A stretch of DNA of 64,000 bases from CAKZLS01 sp963771545 (lineage in GTDB: Bacteria > Pseudomonadota > Alphaproteobacteria > Rhodospirillales > Defluviicoccaceae): the NCBI GenBank assembly GCA_963771545.1, contig CAVYTX010000003.1, positions 496,001 to 560,000 on the forward strand, written 5' to 3'. Numbering within the stretch: the first letter of the stretch is position 1; every line of letters starts with the position of its first letter. Shown piece after piece: positions 9,509 through 19,062 of this stretch. The position numbers and the translations under genes were made by a program. Below the pieces are notes generated by a model, which was not told where the DNA came from, ran no database searches, and saw only the letters and a list, made by a program, of their open reading frames with translations.

Positions 9509-10900
9509 TCAGAGCTGGAAATTCAGGAACAGCTTGCCGATGAACCAATCCTTGTCGCCGCCGGTGAGTTGCTTGGCGGCTTGCTGGGGGCGGGCGACGC
9601 CGCCGACGGCGGTAATTCGGAAGCGTTGGTCGATGAACCAGGTGGCGGTGACGTCGAGTTCCTGGGCGAAGGAGGACGCGGTGGCGCCGAAGCTCTTGGC
9701 GTGGTCGAGTTCGAACTGGTAGTACTGAACGCCGGTCATCACGCTTTCGAGGGGTTTTAGGTCGAAGCGCACCATGTGGGTCTTGAGGTTGGTGTTCAGC
9801 AAAACGTAATGGCCGATAATCTCGCCCTGGAACCACGTCCCCCAGTCGCTTCCGCCGTAGGCTAGCGGGTCGAACGCCTCGTCTTTGTTCTTCGTGTCCG
9901 GGTCGTCGCCGCTGAAATAGGCGTAACGATAGGCGACCGATGGCGAACCCCACCAGTGTTGGGCCCGGTATCCGCCCTGCAGGGCGTAGCCAAGGGCCTC
10001 GGCCCGGCCGCCGTTTTGTTCGTAGGCGAACTCGCCATAGAAGGACAGGCCGGGCAGGGACTTCAGGGGAGTGACATTCGCCCGCATGTTAACGACATTG
10101 CCGCCCTCGCGGATGGGCAAGCCGTCGCCGTCGAAGATATGACCGGCGGTAGCGCCCATCGATCCGTAATCGCCGAGATCGTATTCCGCGTTGACTCCCC
10201 AGCCCTTCGCTTCCACGGTCATGCGCTGGTAATCGTTTTCGGCCTCGGGATTGAGATAGAACCCCTCGATCTTCAGGGGACCGATGCCCATGCGTCCAAT
10301 GCCGGCGAGTTGCCACACCTGCCTGGGATCGAACTGAAAGCCGACGTTGTCGCGGCGCCGGAACGTGCCGTCCCAGATGAGAAAACCGCTGCCGATCTTG
10401 TACTCTTGACGCCCGACCGAGAGGTCAATGGCGTCGATGTCGAGCGACGGGACGCCGGTGGGGATGCCCTTGTCATAGCGCCATCCCAGAAAAAGCTTTT
10501 CCACGTTGACGCTGTCGTTGGAGTTGTTGCCGCGGGGGTCCTCCTGGCGCTGGCCGGTGTAGACGCCGGTGACGGCGCCGTAAAGCGTGCCGTTCAGCAC
10601 GTTGGCGGTGCCGGCGAGACCGAACTCCGAGAACGCCTCGAACCAGACGTCCGGGTCGCTGCCGATGACCCGCCTGGAGTTTCCGAACCATGAGTTCGAC
10701 GTGCCGAAGACCGCCGCGCCGGCGCGCAGCCGCGCGTCGAGCTTTACGATATCGTCCTCGTAGATGGTCATGTCGGCGGAAACCGGTTCGATGCCCAAAA
10801 CACCTAAAACGACGGCCGCGAGGAAAAGGCCGGCCAGCCGCTCGGGCGCATGCGCCCGAAATCCAAGGTGCGTGCGTGTGGGCAGACGCGCCCATCTCAT
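9509..10900 (-). CDS. Outer membrane beta-barrel, alginate-export (AlgE-like) type
   Basis: 463-residue predicted outer membrane porin. A signal peptide lies after a basic N-terminus (hydrophobic LAGLFLAAVVLGVLG, cleavage after EPVSA), then alternating aromatic/polar strands throughout and a C-terminal strand WFIGKLFLNFQL that would be recognised by the Bam complex. The IDAIDLSVGRQEYKIGSGF segment is like the alginate-export domain group. Substrate unknown. The start codon lacks a strong ribosome site, so an internal start before the signal peptide is possible. An 18-bp palindrome shared with two other loci lies about 175 bp upstream. Confidence 0.7.
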   Translation of the reverse strand: MRWARLPTRTHLGFRAHAPERLAGLFLAAVVLGVLGIEPVSADMTIYEDDIVKLDARLRAGAAVFGTSNSWFGNSRRVIGSDPDVWFEAFSEFGLAGTANVLNGTLYGAVTGVYTGQRQEDPRGNNSNDSVNVEKLFLGWRYDKGIPTGVPSLDIDAIDLSVGRQEYKIGSGFLIWDGTFRRRDNVGFQFDPRQVWQLAGIGRMGIGPLKIEGFYLNPEAENDYQRMTVEAKGWGVNAEYDLGDYGSMGATAGHIFDGDGLPIREGGNVVNMRANVTPLKSLPGLSFYGEFAYEQNGGRAEALGYALQGGYRAQHWWGSPSVAYRYAYFSGDDPDTKNKDEAFDPLAYGGSDWGTWFQGEIIGHYVLLNTNLKTHMVRFDLKPLESVMTGVQYYQFELDHAKSFGATASSFAQELDVTATWFIDQRFRITAVGGVARPQQAAKQLTGGDKDWFIGKLFLNFQL

Positions 10901-11074
10901 GTTCAGGCGAAACCGCCGGGCGTCAGTTGCGGGATCGGCGTATTGTAGGTCGAGCCTCGAGGCTGCCGCGCGCGTTTCTGTCGGTGGTCATGATCTTGGT
11001 TCCCCCTCTCACAAAGGAATTCCACACACGGCGGCCGGACCGCCGTCATTTTCCCAGTCCCTATTTGGATATTT

Positions 11075-11092
11075 ATACCCCACTCGGGGTAT
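11075..11092. promoter_or_regulatory. Palindromic box, copy A (ATACCCC-N4-GGGGTAT)
   Basis: Perfect 7-4-7 dyad ATACCCC ACTC GGGGTAT, in the region upstream of the outer membrane barrel gene. The same dyad is found at 59899 and 62311 before two paralogous small genes. Looks like a repressor or activator operator; the binding protein is unknown. Confidence 0.6.
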
Positions 11093-11159
11093 ATGCAAGA
11101 GATTGTGCGGTATGGTCTATCAGCGCCGGTTTTCCGGTTTTTCTCGGCGGGCGATGTGT

Positions 11160-11200
11160 TACCAACGGTCACAATGAGTCATTATTAGTGACCGTTGGTA
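11160..11200. repeat. 41-bp deletion derivative of the palindromic element family
   Basis: TACCAACGGTCAC and GTGACCGTTGGTA form a 13-bp inverted repeat around a 15-base spacer. Apart from the first 11 bases the sequence matches the right end of the full-length copies (CAATGAGTCATTAT...). The left and right tips are thus joined with the body lost. It supplies the last codons and stop of the adjacent symporter gene. Confidence 0.7.
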
Positions 11201-13059
11201 TAATTCGGGGTTCGATGCGCTCGCGCACCAGCGGTTCGAAATGGGCGTCCTCCCGGGCGCAGACATCGGGGGCCTTGAGAAGTCCGGTACCAGAAGACAT
11301 AGAGCCCGGCGGCGCTCAGGACGACGACGATTCCGGAGATCGTGAACTTGCTCCAGTCATGGAACACGAACGCCATGGCGGCGATCAGCAGCGACACTTG
11401 GAAGGGCAGCGCGAACCCGAGCGCCACCAGGTCGTTAAAGCGCTCACGGGCGCGTTCGGCCATGCTCTTTTCGGTCACGAGCCCGCGGTCCCGGGCGTCC
11501 CGCGCATACGCCGACCAAAAGCCCCAGGGGTTGATCAGATGCCAGAAATCCACGAGCACCTCGCGGTCCGTCGGCTCGGTCGCCAGCGAGACGGCGACGC
11601 TCGCCGTGAATGCCGCGAGGATGGTGCCCGGAAACGACCAGAGCAGGGGCCACGCCAGGATCGCCTTGAAGGCGATCCCCGCGATCATGCCGGCGGCCGT
11701 GCCGAACGCGAACCCGTAACCGTTGAGGCGCGGCCAGTACCAGCGCAGGAACAGCGGCACGAACAGGCCCGCGCCCAGGCCCATGGTCACGAAACTCCAG
11801 ATCACGTTGATGTTGGGAATGAGGCTCGCGAGGCCTACCCCGGCGGCGCACAGGCCCAATGTCGCCCAGCGCGAGACCGAGACCAGCCGATGCTGGGGCG
11901 CCTCGGGATGGAGGTAGGTCTGATAGATGTCCTTGACGATGTAGGACGCGCCGGCGTTGAGGGTGGAATCGAAGGTGGACATGGCGGCGGCGATCAGTCC
12001 GACGATGACGATGCCGGTCACCCCCACGGGAAGCATTTCGGCGATCACCACCGGCAGGACCTTTTCGGGGTCCTGGCTGATCACCCGGGCGGTGTCGCCG
12101 CCGTCCGCGAGAATGGCGTAGCCCATGACCACCAGGCCGGCGATCAGGGTCCAGCGGAACGCCGACAGCACGATGCTCTCGAACGCCACGAGCCCGGCCT
12201 CGCGTTCCGACCGCGCGGCGAAGAACCGCTGGTCGGTGTAGCCGCCGACGCCGCCCATGCCCTCGATGGTGGACCTGAGGATCCACAGGAACACGCTGAC
12301 CCCGAAAAAGGCGAAGATCGCCTCCATGGTTTCGGGCGGCTGGTCGCCGAGCGCGCCGCCGACGAAGGTTGGCGTCGCCAGATCCAGGTTCATGAACCCC
12401 GAGGGTAGGGCCACCGTGGGCATCAGGTCGAAGGCGTAAGCGGTGATGAAGATCGACGTCAGGGTCATCACCGTCATCTGAATGACGTCGGTGAACACCA
12501 CGCCGTAGAGCCCGGACATGAGCGTATAGAACAGGCCGACGGCCACCATCGCGACGATGCAGGTGAACTCGGAGAACGGCAGGAAGTAGGTGAGAAACTT
12601 TCCCCCGCCCTTCGAAAAGTAGATGATCATGCCCAACGAGAGGGCGATGTTGGCGACCGCGCTGAGCAGATGGGCCGCCCGGCCCTGGCGGTCGGTTCCG
12701 AACCTGAGCCGCATCCATTGCGCGGACGTCATGACCCGCGAGCGCCGCAGCCACTTGGCGAGGAAGATCATGATGAACGCCAGCGCGATGCCGACCCCGC
12801 CCCGCATCTCCACCAAAAAGCCCTTGTAGCCGAGCGCGAACACCAGGCCGACAATGATCATCGTGCCGGACATGTCGAAATTGGACGACGAGGTGGAGAC
12901 GCCGAGAATCCACCACGGGATCTTCTTGCCGCCGAGGAAGTAGTCGTCCAAGCCCTTGGACGCGGCCCGCGAGAACGCGTATCCGGCGACCGCAATGGCC
13001 AGCAGAAAGGCGACGATGATCAACGCGTCGACGACGGCGAGATTACCGAAGGCGCCCAT
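11185..13059 (-). CDS. Sodium:solute symporter family protein
   Basis: Inner-membrane Na+-coupled transporter of the SSS family; substrate not inferable. 624 residues as read, with about 13-14 membrane spans, an N-terminal cytoplasmic loop KGLDDYFLGGKKIPWW and the STSSSNFDMSGTM core motif. The ATG at 13059 with GGAG 9 bases upstream is preferred to the TTG two codons earlier. Near the C-terminus, after YVFWY, codon usage collapses; removing one C at about 11286-11287 gives GLLKAPDVCAREDAHFEPLV and a stop at 11169, with normal GC3. So the tail after residue ~590 is probably frameshifted, by error or mutation. Both versions end inside the small palindromic repeat. Confidence 0.88.
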   Translation of the reverse strand: MGAFGNLAVVDALIIVAFLLAIAVAGYAFSRAASKGLDDYFLGGKKIPWWILGVSTSSSNFDMSGTMIIVGLVFALGYKGFLVEMRGGVGIALAFIMIFLAKWLRRSRVMTSAQWMRLRFGTDRQGRAAHLLSAVANIALSLGMIIYFSKGGGKFLTYFLPFSEFTCIVAMVAVGLFYTLMSGLYGVVFTDVIQMTVMTLTSIFITAYAFDLMPTVALPSGFMNLDLATPTFVGGALGDQPPETMEAIFAFFGVSVFLWILRSTIEGMGGVGGYTDQRFFAARSEREAGLVAFESIVLSAFRWTLIAGLVVMGYAILADGGDTARVISQDPEKVLPVVIAEMLPVGVTGIVIVGLIAAAMSTFDSTLNAGASYIVKDIYQTYLHPEAPQHRLVSVSRWATLGLCAAGVGLASLIPNINVIWSFVTMGLGAGLFVPLFLRWYWPRLNGYGFAFGTAAGMIAGIAFKAILAWPLLWSFPGTILAAFTASVAVSLATEPTDREVLVDFWHLINPWGFWSAYARDARDRGLVTEKSMAERARERFNDLVALGFALPFQVSLLIAAMAFVFHDWSKFTISGIVVVLSAAGLYVFWYRTSQGPRCLRPGGRPFRTAGARAHRTPNYTNGH

Positions 13060-13092
13060 TCGCAAGCTCTCCTAACTCATAATACCCGCCGG

Positions 13093-14511
13093 TTACCGCA
13101 GAATGCGGAGTTCATACGGATCACCCGTCCGCACGGGTGACAGGGTGGTGACCCGGCGGATGCGTCCGGGCGGATCCAGGGGGGTTGTCACGGTCACGGA
13201 TCCATCGCGCGTCGCGGTGGCTTGCGGTCGCGCCGATGGGTCCGCCCGCGACGCATTGAGAGCGCCGCCGGTGGAAATGGCGGTGGAAACGCGCCGGAGC
13301 GAGAGCACGAGCGTTCGAACGGGGGCTTCCATCGGCGAGCGGTCCACGGGCAGCGCGACAACGTCGATATTCGAGGAGGCCGCACTCGCGGTCGCCGGTT
13401 GGGGCGCGACCGCGCCGATTATCTGTCCGATGGCCTGTTCCGCCGGGACGTCCTTGCCGTCGACGGCGATGGGCGGAAGCGCCGTGCGCTCCAGGATCTC
13501 GACGATGAGGGCGCGGATCTCCCGTGCCACCCTCTCGCCGGCCCCGCGGTCTTGATAAGCCAGGGTCACCCGGCCGACGGTAATAGGGGAAAGCGGCGCC
13601 GCCCCCAAGGGTTCGAGAACCACCGCAACGTCCGGCCGGAAATGCACGCCGATGGGGACGTGGACGGTGGCTTGGGCTCGCCCCCCATGCTCGCCAATTC
13701 GCAGCTCCGCCGAATAAATGAAGCCAAATCCAGGGCCGCCGAGGGCGTTTGCTTGGTCCAGCGAGGGGACGATGAACAGCTCATGCCGGGTGGCGGTGAC
13801 CAGGGTCGGCAGCGGACCGTCGTCCAATCCTTCGGTCACGGCCTTCGCCACGTGCGCCAGCACCATGCCGGCCAGGGTGCCAAGGTCTAAGCAGTCGCGC
13901 GTTTGCCCCATCGGCGGCGCCACGAAGGATGAAGAAGGGGAGACGGCCTGGCATCGCGCGTCGCCTTCGTCGATGGTCCAAGGGATCACCGGGTCGCTAC
14001 TCTCCAATCGGACAAGCCAGGCCGCGCCGGCGCGTTGGCTCGGCCCGGACGCAAATGTTCGGGTGGCGCTTTGCCCCGCCTTTCCTCCAGCGCCGACGGA
14101 CAGGCTGACGAGAGTCAGATTCCCCTCGCGCCGTCGAACCCAGTCCGGGTCGTCCCCAAGATACCGAAACGGTGCGCCGGCGCTGTCCGAGGCATCCGAC
14201 TCCGTGACGACGGCGGCGAGAACGAAATCGTCGCGGAACGGTCCGCCGCTTACCGAGGCGACCCTAAGCGTCATGGATTGCAGATCTTCGATGCTGGGGT
14301 CGGGCGCCTCGGCCACGCGCCGCAACGAAGCCCCAAGGTGATGGGTCAGTCTCAATGTTGCGGGTGTCGCGGGCGTGGACCCCGCATCCATCCCCGCGAG
14401 CGCGCCCTCCACGGTGACACTGCCGCTTGGGCCTTCCGCGCAGCCGGCGGTCAACGCCATCAGGGTCGCAACGCAGAAACATCGGATGGGGGTGATGGTC
14501 ATGAAAGTCAT
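13093..14511 (-). CDS. Predicted lipoprotein of unknown function
   Basis: About 472 residues beginning with a lipoprotein signal (CFCVATLMALTAGC, lipobox Cys about residue 24), so exported and membrane-anchored. No domain recognised. The body is rich in Ala, Val, Ser and predicted beta structure and ends with a stretch reading VTTLSPVRTGDPYELRIL. The start at 14511 is chosen because it places a normal signal peptide; an upstream start at 14547 would add 12 charged residues. It is the gene immediately upstream of the symporter on the same strand, with 33 bases between. Confidence 0.6.
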   Translation of the reverse strand: MTFMTITPIRCFCVATLMALTAGCAEGPSGSVTVEGALAGMDAGSTPATPATLRLTHHLGASLRRVAEAPDPSIEDLQSMTLRVASVSGGPFRDDFVLAAVVTESDASDSAGAPFRYLGDDPDWVRRREGNLTLVSLSVGAGGKAGQSATRTFASGPSQRAGAAWLVRLESSDPVIPWTIDEGDARCQAVSPSSSFVAPPMGQTRDCLDLGTLAGMVLAHVAKAVTEGLDDGPLPTLVTATRHELFIVPSLDQANALGGPGFGFIYSAELRIGEHGGRAQATVHVPIGVHFRPDVAVVLEPLGAAPLSPITVGRVTLAYQDRGAGERVAREIRALIVEILERTALPPIAVDGKDVPAEQAIGQIIGAVAPQPATASAASSNIDVVALPVDRSPMEAPVRTLVLSLRRVSTAISTGGALNASRADPSARPQATATRDGSVTVTTPLDPPGRIRRVTTLSPVRTGDPYELRILR

Positions 14512-14633
14512 GCGATTGTGTTTTTCGCCTACAAATGATGTCGCCAATTCCCTCCCATTCGGGCACTTAGGTGGTTAAATCAAGGCCAATCTGGATACGG
14601 TAGTGAAGGAACGGGGGAGAAGAGGGCTCCGAT

Positions 14634-15431
14634 ATGACACTAGAATCGAAGGCCGGATTTCTTCAGGTCGACGGATCCCGCCTGGAATACCGCTGGATTG
14701 GGCCGGGCCCGGCGGAGGCCACAACCCTCGTGTTTCTGCACGAGGGATTGGGCTGCGTCGACTTGTGGAAGGACTTCCCCGACCGGCTGGCCGAGCGCAC
14801 CGGTCTCGGCGCGCTGGTATATAGCCGGCCCGGTTACGGCCGCTCCGATCCGGTGGAGGATCTGCTGGCGGTCGATTACCATCTCACCGAGGCCCTCGGG
14901 GTTCTGCCCAAGGTTCTGGACGCGGCCGAGGTGCAACGGGCGGTTCTCGTCGGCACCAGCGACGGCGGAACGATCTCGCTGATGTATGTCGGTAACGGCG
15001 GGGCCGAGCGGGTCGACGGCGTCATTTCCATGGCCGCCCATGTGTTCAACGAGGACATCACCATCCAGGGCATCCAGGAGGCGCGCGAAGCCTACCAAAC
15101 CACAGGCATCCGCGAAAAGCTCGCCCGCTATCACGGTGACAACGTGGATTGGGCGTTCTGGAGCTGGTGCAACGTCTGGCTGAGCCCGGAATTCCGCGAC
15201 TGGAACGTGGAACGTTATTTGCCCGGCATTACCGTCCCCGTCCTCGTTCTTCAGGGAGTAGACGACCATTACGGCAGCGTCGCCCAGGTGGACGCCATCG
15301 CACGCCAGGTTTCCGGACCGGCGGAAACGGTGATGATTCCCGACTGTGGCCATTCGCCGTACCTGGAACAGCCGGAGGCCACTTTGGATGCCATGGCGGC
15401 GTTCATCGACCAGTTTATCACCGGCTCATAA
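14634..15431 (+). CDS. Alpha/beta hydrolase
   Basis: 265-residue alpha/beta-hydrolase fold enzyme. Oxyanion region FLHEGLGCVDLWKDFP, nucleophile elbow VGTSDGGTIS (Ser in GTSDG), acid Asp in LQGVDDHYG and catalytic His in CGHSPYLEQP are all present in order, so it should be active. Substrate unknown; related proteins are esterases, lactonases and C-C hydrolases. Followed 77 bases later by ilvD on the same strand. Confidence 0.85.
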   Translation: MTLESKAGFLQVDGSRLEYRWIGPGPAEATTLVFLHEGLGCVDLWKDFPDRLAERTGLGALVYSRPGYGRSDPVEDLLAVDYHLTEALGVLPKVLDAAEVQRAVLVGTSDGGTISLMYVGNGGAERVDGVISMAAHVFNEDITIQGIQEAREAYQTTGIREKLARYHGDNVDWAFWSWCNVWLSPEFRDWNVERYLPGITVPVLVLQGVDDHYGSVAQVDAIARQVSGPAETVMIPDCGHSPYLEQPEATLDAMAAFIDQFITGS

Positions 15432-15508
15432 GGGTCTAGGAACGGCCCGCGCACTCCACTATCCTTGCCTCTCTTTTCGTCCCTTTTGCCAGAACAAGAG
15501 GCCGCGCC

Positions 15509-17245
15509 ATGCCTGACAACTCCCGCCCCGCCGTTTTCGACAAATCAAGGCTTCCCAGCCGCCACGTCAGCGTCGGCCCCGAGCGGTCGCCGCATCGCTC
15601 GTATTATTACGCCATGGGAATGACGGAGGCCGAGATCGACCAGCCGTTCGTCGGCGTCGCCACCTGCTGGAACGAGGCGGCGCCCTGCAACATCTCGCTC
15701 AGCCGCCAGGCTCAGGTGGTCAAGCGCGGGGTCAAGGCCGCCGGCGGCACGCCGCGCGAGTTCACCACCATCACCGTCACCGACGGCATCGCCATGGGCC
15801 ATGCCGGAATGAAATCGTCGCTGGCGTCGCGCGATGTGATCGCCGATTCGGTGGAACTCACCATGCGCGGTCATTGCTACGACGCGCTGGTGGGCCTCGC
15901 GGGCTGCGACAAGTCGTTGCCGGGGATGATGATGGCGATGATCAGGCTCAATGTGCCTTCGGTGTTCATCTACGGCGGCTCGATCCTGCCCGGGCGTTTC
16001 AAGGGCCACGACGTGACGGTGGTGGACGTGTTCGAGGCGGTGGGCCAGCACTCCGCCGGCAACATGTCGGACGAGGACCTGCATACGCTCGAGTGCGTGG
16101 CGTGCCCGTCGGCGGGATCGTGCGGCGGCCAGTTCACCGCCAACACCATGGCCTGCGTTTCCGAGGCCATCGGCCTGGCGCTGCCGGGATCGTCGGGCGC
16201 GCCGGCGCCTTACGAATCACGCGACGCGCTGTGCGAGATCTCGGGCCGGGCGGTGATGAAGGCGCTGGCGCTCGGTCTCAGGCCGCGCGACATCGTCACC
16301 CGCAAATCCCTGGAAAACGCCGCCACCGTGGTGGCCGCCTCGGGCGGGTCCACCAACACCGGGCTGCACCTGCCGGCCATGGCCCACGAGGCGGGAATCG
16401 ACTTCGACTTGGACGACGTGTGCGAGATCTTCCGCCGCACCCCCTACATCGCCGACCTGAAGCCCGCCGGGCGTTACGTGGCGAAGGACATGTACGAGGT
16501 CGGCGGCGTGCCGGTTCTGCTCAAGACGCTGTATGACGCCGGGTTTATCCATGGCGACTGCATCACCGTGTCCGGCCGGACCATGGCCGAGAACCTCGAG
16601 AACGTGGTGTTCCCCATCGATCAGGACGTGATCATGCCGGTCTCGAAGGCGCTGTCGCCCACCGGCGGGGTGGTGGGGCTCAAGGGCTCGCTGGCGCCGC
16701 AAGGGGCCATCGTCAAGGTCGCGGGCATGACCAATCAGAAATTCCGCGGTCCGGCGCGCTGTTTCGACAGCGAGGAGGAATGCTTCGCCGCCGTCGATCG
16801 GCGGGACTACCGCGACGGCGACGTGCTGGTGATCCGCTACGAGGGGCCGCGCGGCGGACCCGGCATGCGCGAGATGCTCTCCACCACCGCCGCGCTCTAT
16901 GGCCAGGGCGCCGGCGACAGGGTGGCGCTGATCACCGACGGGCGGTTCTCCGGCGGAACCCGCGGCTTCTGCATCGGCCATATCGGGCCGGAAGCGGCGG
17001 TGGGCGGCCCCATCGCGCTGCTCCGCGACGGCGATATGATCGTTATCGACGCCATCGCGGGAACCATCGACGTGGAGCTGCCGGAGACCGAGTTGGCCGA
17101 GCGCCGCAAGGCTTGGAAGCCCCGGAAGCACGACTTTCAGTCGGGCGCGTTGTGGAAGTACGCCCAACAGGTGGGCGACGCCTGCGACGGCGCGGTGACC
17201 CACCCCGGCGCCAAGGCCGAGACCCACGTCTACGCCGATATCTGA
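15509..17245 (+). CDS. ilvD: Dihydroxy-acid dehydratase
   Basis: Dehydrates 2,3-dihydroxy-isovalerate and -methylvalerate in valine and isoleucine synthesis; cytoplasmic Fe-S enzyme. 578 residues, full length. The Fe-S ligand motifs are visible: TCWNEAAPCN, AGCDKSLPG and CPSAGSCGGQFTANTM. It belongs to the IlvD branch rather than the sugar-acid dehydratases by these motifs. Stands alone among transport genes; a hairpin follows the stop. Confidence 0.95.
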   Translation: MPDNSRPAVFDKSRLPSRHVSVGPERSPHRSYYYAMGMTEAEIDQPFVGVATCWNEAAPCNISLSRQAQVVKRGVKAAGGTPREFTTITVTDGIAMGHAGMKSSLASRDVIADSVELTMRGHCYDALVGLAGCDKSLPGMMMAMIRLNVPSVFIYGGSILPGRFKGHDVTVVDVFEAVGQHSAGNMSDEDLHTLECVACPSAGSCGGQFTANTMACVSEAIGLALPGSSGAPAPYESRDALCEISGRAVMKALALGLRPRDIVTRKSLENAATVVAASGGSTNTGLHLPAMAHEAGIDFDLDDVCEIFRRTPYIADLKPAGRYVAKDMYEVGGVPVLLKTLYDAGFIHGDCITVSGRTMAENLENVVFPIDQDVIMPVSKALSPTGGVVGLKGSLAPQGAIVKVAGMTNQKFRGPARCFDSEEECFAAVDRRDYRDGDVLVIRYEGPRGGPGMREMLSTTAALYGQGAGDRVALITDGRFSGGTRGFCIGHIGPEAAVGGPIALLRDGDMIVIDAIAGTIDVELPETELAERRKAWKPRKHDFQSGALWKYAQQVGDACDGAVTHPGAKAETHVYADI

Positions 17246-17256
17246 CATACGAAAAA

Positions 17257-17281
17257 GCCGGGCGGTGGAAACCGCCCGGCT
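17257..17281 (-). terminator. Rho-independent terminator between convergent genes
   Basis: Ten-bp stem GCCGGGCGGT / ACCGCCCGGC with GGAA loop, flanked on the left by AAAAA, so it has a U-tract when read on the minus strand after the binding-protein gene. The stem could also help end ilvD transcripts, but lacks U residues in that direction. Confidence 0.8.
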
Positions 17282-17308
17282 CGTTCGGTCGGGTTCGTCG
17301 AATGACGT

Positions 17309-18169
17309 TTATTCGGGTGTCGCGTTCAACGCGAACATGGCCAGCAGCAGGCGACTGGGCCGCGCGCCCCAGGCGCCGAACCACTTCTCGTAGATCTGAG
17401 CGATCTCGCCCGACCGGTAGGTCCGCGCGAGCGCGGTGTTGACCGCCAGCTGGAAGTCGGCGTCGTTGCGGCGGACCACCAGTCCATAGGGCTCGTAGGT
17501 GAACAGTTGATCGGCCAGCATCAGCTTCGCGGGATCCTTGGCGCCGCGGCCGAGCCCGATGAGCACCACGCGATCGGCGGCATAGGCCTGGATCTTGCCG
17601 CTTTCGAGCGCGGCCAGACCTTCGTCGTGGTCCTTGAAGGTAACGACCTTGGTGTCAAGCTTTTGCTTGGCGAGTTCGTCGGCGAGCGCCGTCTCGGTGC
17701 TGGTGCCGGCGACGACGCCGATGCTCTTGCCGACGAAGTCGTTGACACTGCTGACCGGGGAGTCGGAGTTGACCAGGAAGCTGGCGCCGGTCACGAAGAT
17801 CATGTTGCTGAACGATACGATTTTCTGGCGCGACAACGTGTTGGTGCTGTTGCCGCATTCCACGTCCACGGTTCCGTTGGCGACCGCGTCGAAGCGGTTC
17901 TCGGCGGAGAGCGCAACGAGATTGACCTTGAGCGCGGCAAGCCCGAGCTGGGCCTTCACCTCATCCACCACGCGCGCGCACAGATCGAGGGAATAGCCCA
18001 CCGGCTTCTTGGCCTCGTCGAGGAACGAGAACGGCTCCGATTGTTCCCGGTAGCCAAGTGTAATGGCGCCGCTGGTTTTGATATTCTTGAGTGTGCCGCC
18101 GAGCTCCGCGGCGCCGGCCGGGACGGCCAGCAGGGATGCGGCGAGCACCCCGAGCAAAACTTTCCTCAT
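17309..18169 (-). CDS. Polar amino-acid-type ABC substrate-binding protein (glutamate/aspartate-like)
   Basis: Periplasmic solute-binding protein, family 3. 286 residues with a Sec signal (VLLGVLAASLLAVPAGA), then TSGAITLGYREQSEPFSFLD, GYSLDLCARVVDEV and the amino-acid binding VDVECGNSTNT segment, like GltI-type proteins. Start at 18169 has GGAG nine bases upstream. No permease or ATPase gene is nearby, so it is an orphan component. Shares gene direction with the next binding protein 62 bases upstream. Confidence 0.85.
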   Translation of the reverse strand: MRKVLLGVLAASLLAVPAGAAELGGTLKNIKTSGAITLGYREQSEPFSFLDEAKKPVGYSLDLCARVVDEVKAQLGLAALKVNLVALSAENRFDAVANGTVDVECGNSTNTLSRQKIVSFSNMIFVTGASFLVNSDSPVSSVNDFVGKSIGVVAGTSTETALADELAKQKLDTKVVTFKDHDEGLAALESGKIQAYAADRVVLIGLGRGAKDPAKLMLADQLFTYEPYGLVVRRNDADFQLAVNTALARTYRSGEIAQIYEKWFGAWGARPSRLLLAMFALNATPE

Positions 18170-18231
18170 GACAGTGATCTCCTCCATGTGACCGCGAATC
18201 GGTCCTTTTCGGTATTAAACGTGTGTGGGGA

Positions 18232-19062
18232 CTATTGCGATGTCAGGTCGATTCCGAACCACTTCATGGACAGTTCAGAGAGCGTCCCGTCGTCTTCCAT
18301 GCTTTCGACCGCCGCTATGATGGCCTTGCCGAACGCCTCTTCGCCCTTCTCGGTGGTGACGGCGAGCGGTTCGAAAAACAAGAACCCGTCGACGATGCGC
18401 ACCGGCATGCCCTCGGCGATGGCGGCCTGGGCATGGGCCAGCGAGGTCACCACCCCGTCCAGCTTTGTTCCGTGGCCCCCGGCCAGCGCCGCCATGGCCG
18501 CGTTCTTATCGGGAAACAGCACGATCTTCGGCGTGTCGATGACATAGTCGATGGCGGTTTCGCCCCTGTAGAGAGTCAGATCGTGGCGGAGATAGCTCTC
18601 GTAGGTGGTGTCGGCCTTGACGCCGATGGTCTTTCCGGACGCGTCGGCCGGTTCCTTGATGCCGGCATTGTCCTTGCGCACCACCAGGGTCGCCGGCGAC
18701 ATCCGATAGATGGCCGGAAAAGCGAGGGTTTTTTCGCGGCTTTCAGTGGGCGTCATGGAGCATACGCACATGTCCCAGCGTCCCGCCCAGTTACCGGCGA
18801 GCACCTCTTGCCACGTCGGGGTTTCGAACGAAACGCCGAGCCCCATGCGCTTAGCCAGCTGTTCGGCGACCTCGATGTCGAATCCGGTCAACGTGCCCGA
18901 AGCGTCACGGCCGGCCTGCGGCAGCGCGTCGGGCATGGCCGCGGCGATCACCGTTCCGCGCGCCTCGATTCGCTCCAGCGTGTCCGCCGCCGCTGGGCCC
19001 GCCGCCGCGGTCGCGATCGCGAGCCCCAAGGCGGCGGCCGCCAGTCCCCGTCTCAAACGCAT
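18232..19062 (-). CDS. Amino-acid-type ABC substrate-binding protein, paralog 1
   Basis: Periplasmic family 3 binding protein, 276 residues, signal peptide LAAAALGLAIATAAAGPAAA. Core motifs RGTVIAAAMPDALPQAG, GFDIEVAEQLAKRMGL and the TPTESREK phosphate-like loop. Start at 19062 follows GGGGAGG. Closely similar in order and wording to the gene at 26296 (for example RGTVIAAAVPDTLPQAG there), so the two are paralogs, separated by the 19-26 kb island. No transporter partners nearby. Confidence 0.85.
   Translation of the reverse strand: MRLRRGLAAAALGLAIATAAAGPAAADTLERIEARGTVIAAAMPDALPQAGRDASGTLTGFDIEVAEQLAKRMGLGVSFETPTWQEVLAGNWAGRWDMCVCSMTPTESREKTLAFPAIYRMSPATLVVRKDNAGIKEPADASGKTIGVKADTTYESYLRHDLTLYRGETAIDYVIDTPKIVLFPDKNAAMAALAGGHGTKLDGVVTSLAHAQAAIAEGMPVRIVDGFLFFEPLAVTTEKGEEAFGKAIIAAVESMEDDGTLSELSMKWFGIDLTSQ

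Noticed and set aside
10690..12408. 572-codon plus-strand frame opposite the barrel and symporter genes
   Set aside because: Antisense to two well-supported genes, with composition typical of a high-GC shadow frame.
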